A DNA stretch of 64,000 bases from Gonocerus acuteangulatus (lineage: Eukaryota; Arthropoda; Insecta; Hemiptera; Coreidae), in assembly GCA_946811695.1 (NCBI GenBank), contig OX328123.1:47013753-47077752 (forward strand), written 5' to 3'. The notes beneath the pieces were generated by a model, which saw only the letters and a program-made list of their open reading frames with translations, searched no databases and was not told where the DNA came from. The position numbers and the translations under genes are program-made. Position 1 is the stretch's first letter. The number at the start of each line of letters is the position of its first letter. Shown piece by piece: positions 43,548-53,062 of this stretch.

Positions 43548-46500
43548 AAAACTATAACGATGTACGGCTACCTGGCCACGAAGACATTGATCCTAGTACT
43601 GAAGTAGACATACAAGCAAAACTATAACGATGTACTGGCTACCTGGCCACGAAGACATTGCTCCTAGTACTGAAGTAGACATACAAGCAAAACTATAACG
43701 ATGTACTGGCTACCTGGCCACGAAGACATTGCTCCTAGTACTGAAGTAGACATACAAGCAAAACTATAACGATGTACTGGCTACCTGGCCACGAAGACAT
43801 TGCTCCTAGTACTGAAGAAGACATACAAGTAAAACTATAACGATGTACTGGCTACCTGGCCACGAAGACATTGCTCCTAGTACTGAAGTAGACATACAAG
43901 TAAAACTATAACGATGTACTGGCAACCTGGCCACGAAGACATTGATCCTAGTACTGAAGTAGACATACAAGCAAAACTATAACGATGTACTGGCTACCTG
44001 GCCACGAAGACATTGCTCCTAGTACTGAAGTAGAAATACAAGTAAAACTATAACGATGTACTGGCCACCTGGCCACGAAGACATTGCCCCTAGTACTGAA
44101 GTAGACATACAAGTAAAACTATAACGATGTACTGGCTACCTGGCCACGAAGACATTGATCCTAGTACTGAAGTAGACATACAAGCAAAACTATAACGATG
44201 TACTGGCTACCTGGCCACGAAGACATTGCTCCTAGTACTGAAGTAGACATACAAGTAAAACTATAACGATGTACTGGCTACCTGGCCACGAAGACATTGC
44301 TCCTAGTACTGAAGTAGACATACAAGTAAAACTATAACGATGTACTGGCTACCTGGCCACGAAGACATTGCTCCTAGTACTGAAGTAGAAATACAAGTAA
44401 AACTATAAAGATGTACTGGCTAACTGGCCACGAAGACATTGCTCCTAGTACTGAAGTAGACATACAAGCAAAACTATAACGATGTACTGGCTACCTGGCC
44501 ACGAAGACATTGCTCCTAGTACTGAAGTAGACATACAAGTAAAACTATAACGATGTACTGGCAACCTGGCCACAAAGACATTGCTCCTAGTACTGAAGTA
44601 GACATACAAGTAAAACTATAACGATGTACTGGCTACCTGGCCACGAAGACATTGCTCCTAGTACTGAAGTAGACATACAAGTAAAACTATAACGATGTAC
44701 TGGCTACCTGGCCACGAAGACATTGCTCCTAGTACTGAAGTAGACATACAAGCAAAACTATAACGATGTACTGGCTACCTGGCCACAAAGACATTGCTCC
44801 TAGTACTGAAGTAGACATACAAGCAAAACTATAACGATGTACTGGCTACCTGGCCACGAAGACATTGCTCCTAGTACTGAAGTAGACATACAAGTAAAAC
44901 TATAACGATGTACTGGCTACCTGGCCACGAAGACATTGCTCCTAGTACTGAAGTAGACATACAAGTAAAACTATAACGATGTACTGGCTACCTGGCCACG
45001 AAGACATTGCTCCTAGTACTGAAGTAGAAATACAAGTAAAACTATAAAGATGTACTGGCTACCTGGCCACGAAGACATTGCTCCTAGTACTGAAGTAGAC
45101 ATACAAGCAAAACTATAACGATGTACTGGCTACCTGGCCACGAAGACATTGCTCCTAGTACTGAAGTAGACATACAAGTAAAACTATAACGATGTACTGG
45201 CAACCTGGCCACAAAGACATTGCTCCTAGTACTGAAGTAGACATACAAGTAAAACTATAACGATGTACTGGCTACCTGGCCACGAAGACATTGCTCCTAG
45301 TACTGAAGTAGACATACAAGTAAAACTATAACGATGTACTGGCTACCTGGCCACGAAGACATTGCTCCTAGTACTGAAGTAGACATACAAGCAAAACTAT
45401 AACGATGTACTGGCTACCTGGCCACAAAGACATTGCTCCTAGTACTGAAGTAGACATACAAGTAAAACTATAACGATGTACTGGCTACCTGGCCACGAAG
45501 ACATTGCTCCTAGTACTGAAGTAGACATACAAGTAAAACTATAACGATGTACTGGCTACCTGGCCACGAAGACATTGCTCCTAGTACTGAAGTAGAAATA
45601 CAAGTAAAACTATAAAGATGTACTGGCTACCTGGCCACGAAGACATTGCTCCTAGTACTGAAGTAGACATACAAGCAAAACTATAACGATGTACTGGCTA
45701 CCTGGCCACGAAGACATTGCTCCTAGTACTGAAGTAGACATACAAGTAAAACTATAACGATGTACTGGCAACCTGGCCACAAAGACATTGCTCCTAGTAC
45801 TGAAGTAGACATACAAGTAAAACTATAACGATGTACTGGCTACCTGGCCACGAAGACATTGCTCCTAGTACTGAAGTAGACATACAAGTAAAACTATAAC
45901 GATGTACTGGCTACCTGGCCACGAAGACATTGCTCCTAGTACTGAAGTAGACATACAAGCAAAACTATAACGATGTACTGGCTACCTGGCCACAAAGACA
46001 TTGCTCCTAGTACTGAAGTAGACATACAAGCAAAACTATAACGATGTACTGGCTACCTGGCCACGAAGACATTGCTCCTAGTACTGAAGTAGACATACAA
46101 GTAAAACTATAACGATGTACTGGCTACCTGGCCACGAAGACATTGCTCCTAGTACTGAAGTAGACATACAAGTAAAACTATAACGATGTACTGGCAACCT
46201 GGCCACGAAGACATTGATCCTAGTACTGAAGTAGACATACAAGTAAAACTATAACGATGTACTGGCTACCTGGCCACGAAGACATTGCTCCTAGTACTGA
46301 AGTAGACATACAAGTAAAACTATAACGATGTACTGGCTACCTGGCCACAAAGACATTGTTCCTAGTACTGAAGTAGACATACAAGCAAAACTATAACGAT
46401 GTACTGGATACCTGGCCACGAAGACATTGCTCCTAGTACTGAAGTAGACATACAAGCAAAACTATAACGATGTACTGGCTACCTGGCCACGAAGACATTG

Positions 46501-48090
46501 CTCCTAGTACTGAAGTAGAAATACAAGTAAAACTATAACGATGTACTGGCTACCTGGCCACGAAGACATTGCTCCTAGTACTGAAGTAGAAATACAAGTA
46601 AAACTATAAAGATGTACTGGCTACCTGGCCACGAAGACATTGCTCCTAGTACTGAAGTAGACATACAAGTAAAACTATAACGATGTACTGGCTACCTGGC
46701 CACGAAGACATTGCTCCTAGTACTGAAGTAGACATACAAGTAAAACTATAACGATGTACTGGCTACCTGGCCACGAAGACATTGCTCCTAGTACTGAAGT
46801 AGAAATACAAGTAAAACTATAAAGATGTACTGGCTACCTGGCCACAAAGACATTGCTCCTAGTACTGAAGTAGACATACAAGCAAAACTATAACGATGTA
46901 CTGGCTACCTGGCCACGAAGACATTGCTCCTAGTACTGAAGTAGACATACAAGTAAAACTATAACGATGTACTGGCTACCTGGCCACGAAGACATTGCTC
47001 CTAGTACTGAAGTAGACATACAAGTAAAACTATAACGATGTACTGGCAACCTGGCCACGAAGACATTGATCCTAGTACTGAAGTAGACATACAAGTAAAA
47101 CTATAACGATGTACTGGCTACCTGGCCACGAAGACATTGCTCCTAGTACTGAAGTAGACATACAAGTAAAACTATAACGATGTACTGGCTACCTGGCCAC
47201 AAAGACATTGTTCCTAGTACTGAAGTAGACATACAAGCAAAACTATAACGATGTACTGGATACCTGGCCACGAAGACATTGCTCCTAGTACTGAAGTAGA
47301 CATACAAGCAAAACTATAACGATGTACTGGCTACCTGGCCACGAAGACATTGCTCCTAGTACTGAAGTAGAAATACAAGTAAAACTATAACGATGTACTG
47401 GCTACCTGGCCACGAAGACATTGCTCCTAGTACTGAAGTAGACATACAAGTAAAACTATAACGATGTACTGGCTACCTGGCCACAAAGACATTGCTCCTA
47501 GTACTGAAGTAGACATACAAGTAAAACTATAACGATGTACTGGCAACCTGGCCACGAAGACATTGATCCTAGTACTGAAGTAGACATACAAGTAAAACTA
47601 TAACGATGTACTGGCTACCTGGCCACGAAGACATTGCTCCTAGTACTGAAGTAGACATACAAGCAAAACTATAACGATGTACTGGCTACCTGGCCACGAA
47701 GACATTGCTCCTAGTACTGAAGTAGAAATACAAGTAAAACTATAAAGATGTACTGGCTACCTGGCCACGAAGACATTGCTCCTAGTACTGAAGTAGACAT
47801 ACAAGTAAAACTATAACGATGTACTGGCTACCTGGCCACGAAGACATTGCTCCTAGTACTGAAGTAGACATACAAGTAAAACTATAACGATGTACTGGCA
47901 ACCTGGCCACGAAGACATTGATCCTAGTACTGAAGTAGACATACAAGCAAAACTATAACGATGTACTGGCTACCTGGCCACGAAGACATTGCTCCTAGTA
48001 CTGAAGTAGACATACAAGTAAAACTATAACGATGTACTGGCTACCTGGCCACGAAGACATTGCTCCTAGTACTGAAGTAGACATACAAGT
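43548..48090 (+). repeat. 64-copy, 71-bp tandem array derived from LINE RNase H
   Basis: The first unit is 70 bp (one T missing), and the remaining 63 are each 71 bp: from 43618 to 48091 is 4473 = 63 x 71. Each unit starts AAAACTATAACGATGTACTG, includes GGCTACCTGGCCACGAAGAC and ends GACATACAAG(C/T). A single unit encodes the TMYWLPGHEDI..STEVDIQVK part of RNase H. Since 71 is not a multiple of 3, the array has no continuous frame. Few variant sites (CACG/CACA, GCT/GCA, GCTC/GATC, GAC/GAA, AACG/AAAG) recur in the same order, showing higher-order blocks. Confidence 0.97.
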
Positions 48091-48740
48091 AAAACTTGCA
48101 GCACGAAAACACCAACTAGACATTCACGACTCGACGTATCAGGACTTATTGACAGAGGCCAAGACAATAATTTCAAAAAGGTGGCAGATATGGTACAGGA
48201 CAACAAATAATAAGTTACTAGAGATTAAAGACAAAATTCATGAATGGTCTTCAAGCAGCAGAAGTAACGGTCGAGAAGAAGTCGTCCTGTGCCGATTAAG
48301 AATAGGCCATTCGCAAGTGACTCACTCATACCTAATGACTAGACAAGACATACCAACTTGTTAATACTGTAATACAACTCTTACGATTAAATACATCCTC
48401 ACAGACTGTAGACTGAGACAATATGATACCCTCACACACAACATGCACGAACTACTCACAGATGACAGTCACTACTTAGTACAGTTATTGGATTACCTTA
48501 AAAAATTAAACCTTTATGACTTAATCTAATCCCTATTTATTTAATTTTTCTAATATTTTATTTCATTTGATTTATTTTATTTTATTTCACATAAATGAGA
48601 TATAAATACAACTGTGTGAGAAATTAAAGTCAACTTCTACACATGGCAAAAAACATGACCATCTTGTATAATTGTTTTTCTTCTGTTCAAGCAGCTGATT
48701 CGCTATAGTTGCGAACAACTAAAATAAATAAATAAATAAT
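48091..48740 (+). pseudogene. I-like LINE, segment 3' of the array, with 3' UTR
   Basis: From AAAACTTGCAGC the RNase H/C-terminal frame resumes (48032-48364 in frame with the last unit): LAARKHQLDI, EVVLCRLRIGHSQVTH. After a stop at 48361 the rest is readable (CNTTLTIKYILTDCRLRQYD). The coding end is near 48528, and the AT-rich tail ends in AAATAAATAAATAAAT near 48740. Confidence 0.7.
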
Positions 48741-48821
48741 CAAAGGAAATATTCATCCATTAAGCTTTTGACCACATACTTCTAAAATAAAGCAGCTATT
48801 GGGGTTGCACTTAATTAATTA

Positions 48822-48825
<4 letters not shown>

Positions 48826-48914
<89 letters not shown>
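48826..48914. repeat. (TA)n microsatellite, the longest in the window
   Basis: About 44 TA units, followed by GTACTAGCTGACTACCCGTG, a LINE 3'-end-like start (see 2422). Confidence 0.95.
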
Positions 48915-48918
<4 letters not shown>

Positions 48919-49230
48919 TAGCTGACTACCCGTGCTTCACCACGGCCGATAAGTAGTTTTTATATTGAGTTAAATAAGATATGATCAAAATTAACGCTAC
49001 TAAATAATTTTGTACAGCTTATTATTGCACGGACTTTATAGTTACCCAGGAAGCACCATGTGGAGGTATACGTGCTTGTTTCCGTTGAGAGTAAAAAACA
49101 AAACAAAAAAAAAACAAACGACAACAACCAGGTAAACAGAGACAAATACACGTTGAAAAACATAAAACTAACAAATTTGAAGTTTTAAGCACTTATCTCT
49201 TCGATTGACATCGCCCCACCGAACATTACA
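48915..49230 (-). repeat. LINE-end fragment plus reversed dispersed repeat
   Basis: TACTAGCTGACTACCCGTGC is at 48917. At 49140-49230 the reverse strand carries the GCTTAAAACTTC / TCTCTTCGATTGACATCGCC block also found at 34230-34280. Confidence 0.45.
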
Positions 49231-49578
49231 ACAGAAGTTGTAGAACAATAACCGATGCACTTTCACCACATATCATTCTAAAAACCACGCGTAGTTTGAG
49301 GTCTGCGTTTTGCCGACGTCAAACATCGCGCCCAGGTCTCTAACACAAAGCTATAAACTATCATACACTTTTAAAACTTCCACTTTATTGTTTAGAGTGA
49401 CACGCGCTCTCTTCTGGATACAGTTCATGATTAGATACAAACTGAATGAAACCTACTGAATAATGGTGTAACAAAACAAGATGTGGTTCCTGGAACAGTA
49501 GGGTACGGTTTTCTCTTCACATTTCCTATGAAGTTTACTAGCAATGCCCGCCAGGGTTAATTAAATATTTTACCCTGC
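49231..49578. other. Non-coding, no feature recognised
   Basis: Mixed-composition sequence without a recognisable gene or repeat. Confidence 0.4.
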
Positions 49579-49771
49579 TGTCCGATATTGAGAGGTGAAA
49601 TCAGCTATATGGGACCGATTTTAGGTGTCCGTTGTCCGCAAGTAGAGGGTCCGCTATTGAGAGGTGCTAATGCATAGATTTAAAGGGGTTTTCGCCGGGA
49701 CCATGGATATTCTGTCCGTTCATAGAGGTGTCTGCTATTGGGAGGTGTCCATTACAGGAGGTTTCACTGTA
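49579..49771. repeat. Cluster of ~18-bp TCCG(C/A)TATTGAGAGGTG sub-repeats
   Basis: Five or six diverged units: TCCGATATTGAGAGGTG, TCCGCAAGTAGAGGG, TCCGCTATTGAGAGGTG, TCCGTTCATAGAGGTG, TCTGCTATTGGGAGGTG and TCCATTACAGGAGG, then TTTCACTGTATA. From memory, this resembles the end region of DNA elements found in many invertebrates; the class was not confirmed. Confidence 0.6.
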
Positions 49772-50056
49772 TATAAAACGCAAAACCGGCCTCAAAATTG
49801 AATGCAGGATGTTAACCATCAAAATGAATACGTGGGAGTTGAATTTTAGAATGTTCCGATCCCCATTAAGAGCGACAATAACTCAATTCGAATTCTTGCA
49901 AGAACAACTACTTCCCTCCACAAGATTCTGTTCCTAGACTTCCAAGAATTGGAATTGTAGGTAATTTACTAAGGATGAGTATGTCAAATATAAAGTAATT
50001 AAAATTTTTCTAATAGGAAAGAAAAATAATTTTACAACAAGAAATCGAATTTGAAA
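49772..50056. other. Non-coding, no feature recognised
   Basis: A 69-codon open frame spans part of this and the preceding repeat but has no domain. Confidence 0.35.
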
Positions 50057-50234
50057 TTTTTTTTTACGTCGTATCTACAACTTGGCCATTAGCGCCGGGG
50101 TATCTACAGGTTGCCACCCTTTTATAATGCCAAGAGCACGTGGTCGGTCACCCATTCAGGTACTGGCCACACCCGACGTTGCTTAACTTCGGCGATCTAC
50201 GGGAACCGGTTTATTGAACGTGGGTATGGCCGTT
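50057..50234 (-). mobile_element. 5S rRNA-derived SINE
   Basis: On the minus strand the element begins with a 5S-like head (50234 down to about 50129). It has AACGGCCATACCCACG, CGGTTCCCGTAGATCGCCGA, the A-box region AGTTAAGCAACGTCGGG, GGCCAGTACCTGAATGGGTG and ACCGACCACGTGCTCTTGGC. A short linker (TATAAAAGGGTGGCAACCTG) follows, then CCCCGGCGCTAATGGCC, GATACGACGT and a short poly(A). The internal 5S promoter elements are well preserved, fitting a SINE3-type retroposon rather than a 5S gene, since a non-5S 3' part follows. Confidence 0.85.
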
Positions 50235-51112
50235 AGCGTGTTGCAGGATATTGTATCTAGAAAATACCTGAACTCCTGGATCTCCGCTGTGGCTTACTAT
50301 CAATATTTGTTGAGCATCAATTATTTATAGACAAGATCGTGATTATTGTTGTTAAAAAAATTCCTGTTTATCATTTATATGAGCGTTTTTTTGTAATCGT
50401 AGATTTAGAACTGCTCCCAAAGTAGAATAAATGATTTATAATACTAATGGATTAAGCCGTTTTTATTCTAATATAAATTCTTCATAGCTTATTTCAAAAT
50501 TTTTTTTTTTTAATTTTACGATAAGATAAGAATATCCATAAAGAATTTTTATAATTTTAAAATTTCATAAATAGCTAAAAAATCAACTTTTATTTATACT
50601 TCCCCACATTTTTATGGTTTTACACATAATTGGTAAAAATATATTTTTTTTTTTATCTTAGGTTATGTAAATTTTAACTTATTCAAACATTCTTATGAGT
50701 TTCTGGAGGATATTCTATATTAATTTTTTATTTTAGAATGTCGATGAAATATGTGTATGTATTGAGCGTCGGCATTATGTCACATGGAAGTCCAACATAA
50801 TGGCCGACACTCTGCCCTCTATCGTGCGTGCAGTTAACTATAGTGGGATGCGTGGAAACCCGCCTGGTTTTCTCCACACTAACACACACACACATTCGTA
50901 TATCTGCATTATAATCTCGTAGCCTATACAGATACTCATTGGACAGAATTCCTATCATTTTCAGACCTGGCAGCTGGTTCTCTACGAATTTTGGGGTTCA
51001 CTACTCTGTTTGCTAGACAAGACACTAGTGGCCATGTTGAATTCTGTTAACCTTCTCCTTATTATTCGATGCCTAAGATGATAAGGTTATTTTCATGCCT
51101 TGAGATACTTAC
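50235..51112. other. Non-coding, no gene recognised
   Basis: AT-rich apart from 50745-50900, which is more mixed (GGCATTATGTCACATGG, CATAATGGCCGACAC) and ends in a short CA repeat. Nothing recognised. Confidence 0.35.
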
Positions 51113-51350
51113 CCTGACCGAATCTTGGTTTCTGAAAACGAATGCCTGAGAGTGGTTTCTTGCAGTCTGTATAGCAATGACATGATTAACCAGTTCGTCA
51201 GGTTGCTCCGGGACAATCTGGATCCGGCCTCCTACCGTAATTTCTTGTCTCCGTTCACAACCGGACTGCACGTCGAACCATAATTTCTGGCAGTTCTTGG
51301 CCCATTCTTTCGCAGCCTTTATCCAACGCAACCAACCGAGGGTCCGAAAT
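51113..51350 (-). CDS. Candidate isolated exon, product unrecognised
   Basis: A minus-strand frame of about 77 codons (TLGWLRWIKAAKEWAKNCQ..., EITVGGRIQIVPEQPDEL, HSQAFVFRNQDSVR) has protein-like composition. It ends exactly at AGG|GTAAGT, a near-consensus donor at 51112-51107. Its upstream end runs directly into a MITE at 51351, so the exon may have been cut by that insertion. No acceptor and no partner exon were found downstream. It could be a fragment of a dead gene or of an unrecognised transposon. Confidence 0.3.
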
Positions 51351-51730
51351 ATGGGCGTTTATAAGGAGGGCTGTGATGGCTGCAGCCCTCCATCCCGATT
51401 GATTTATTCGGTAAACATGTGCCATAAAAACTAATGCTTAGAGTTTATATGTGTTTAGAAATCATGGAAATGGACACAAAAATGATAAATTATTCAGTTA
51501 AAAGTAAAATGTTATAAGCTCATTTTGCTGTTTTTGAAAGAACATTTTCTGTGAAAAAAATCCTATAAAAACGAAATGTTTCTCTGGTTTACTAGGACCA
51601 CCATTTTTCACTAAAAATTTTTAAAATTTTCACGGACACCCCTTCCCATTTTAGATGGCATTCCATACCCCCGACCTCCCTCTCCCTTGTTTCGAGCCCC
51701 TCTCGAAATTATTTCCTATATACACCCCTG
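51351..51730 (+). mobile_element. MITE of the GGGCGTATATA family
   Basis: Starts ATGGGCGTTTATAAGGAGGG, has GGCTGCAGCCCTCC and CGGTAAACATGTGCCATAAA as in the 1308 copy, and ends ATTTCCTATATACACCCC. The ends are inverted repeats. Confidence 0.65.
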
Positions 51731-51833
51731 GTCTGAAACCACTTTGCACTCTTAAAATTGTTTTTCGATATCATTAATATTCATTTTAAAGAAACCTAAA
51801 AGATTAAAACGAAACCAATGCGACTGAATCCTT

Positions 51834-52087
51834 TATCGTCCCTACCATGTCAAACTATAAGCAAATCAGAGCAAACTAGGGAAAGAACATATTCTATCCA
51901 TTGACGAAGTAATATATTGAAAAATGGTCTTATTCGATACTTCATTTAAAGCATTAAAGGCTATTCTAAACAGTTCAGAGTTGCAATAACTTACGACAAG
52001 CCGTATCGTCCACAATCTAAGAGCAAAGTCTCGAATGTGAGAAACGAGTTTTTGCATATTCGATAGTTTGACACGGTAGGGACGATA
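51834..52087. mobile_element. MITE, 254 bp
   Basis: The left end TATCGTCCCTACCATGTCAA and right end TTGACACGGTAGGGACGATA are inverted repeats with one mismatch over about 25 bp. Its size and TATCGTCC-type ends resemble the 252-bp element at 39484-39735, so it may be the same superfamily. Confidence 0.7.
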
Positions 52088-52300
52088 TCATCGCCTTGTT
52101 TTTGGTGATTACATGGGGGCACATTACTATAGACGGTGACACCGATAATCTACAGTCTTAAGCGCCATAGTTTATGCTCTTGCGAATGATTATGAAATCG
52201 TCGTCAATACTCCTAGAACATTGTCCTCGATGCCTGCAATATTAATCCATGAACACAATGAGTGTGAAGGAGGAAGATATTTGAAAATTTATGAAATTAT

Positions 52301-52306
52301 TTTATT
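52301..52306 (-). promoter_or_regulatory. Poly(A) signal of cathepsin copy 3
   Basis: AATAAA on the minus strand, 31 nt after the TAG at 52338-52340. Confidence 0.7.
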
Positions 52307-52337
52307 AAAAGAATAATTTAAGTTAATAATGCATAAA

Positions 52338-53016
52338 CTATTCAAGTAAAGGGACACCAGCTATTATCCCTGATTCAATTCCACAATGGTCGATTCCCCT
52401 GATCATCTTGAAGAGCCCATTATCTCCCCATCGGCTGTTCCAGGAGTTGACGATGAGCCAGTAAGGAGTCCCGTTTTCGGTGCCCCAACCGATGATCTTA
52501 ACAGCATGGCCACCCAGTGGAGTGCCCCATGCTGTTTGATAGACACCTTCAACAAAAAATATGAAAAAATGAATATGGTCTTCACCTAAAGATATGAAAA
52601 TGTATGGACCTCAACCTTATATAATATTCCAATTATGGAGTGCATCTTAGAGGTAATAGGACCAATTATTATTGGTCCTATTACCTAATTATAATTGTAG
52701 TGTAGACTACCTGAAGGTATTTTACACCGCGGTATTTTTCAGATAGCAAAGCCAGTCATCAGAACGAATTTCATTACCTCACAACTTCTACAATATAAAA
52801 CGTCAAAAGAAAAAGTGTTCAAAAGTATCCGCTAATATTAAAAATAGAATGATAAGAATCACGATTGCTGTGTGGGTATGCAATACAATTATTCCCATAA
52901 TGCACAGCACAGTCTAGACTGAAACAGTTTTTACGTAAGTGATTAATAGTACGCAATTATAATGGGTAATTACCCGGGAAGTATCAATTTAGGTTTTTAG
53001 ATGTTTGGTAAGTACG

Positions 53017-53062
<46 letters not shown>

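Noticed and set aside
43548..48090. CRISPR-like array
   Set aside because: Units are contiguous with no unique spacers, the setting is a eukaryotic LINE, and the unit encodes RNase H.
43548..48090. Repetitive protein gene
   Set aside because: The 71-bp unit is not a multiple of three and each unit shifts frame with stops, so no long frame exists on either strand.
50129..50234. Functional 5S rRNA gene
   Set aside because: The head is diverged and is followed by a non-5S linker and a poly(A)-ended block shared with other copies, which fits a SINE.
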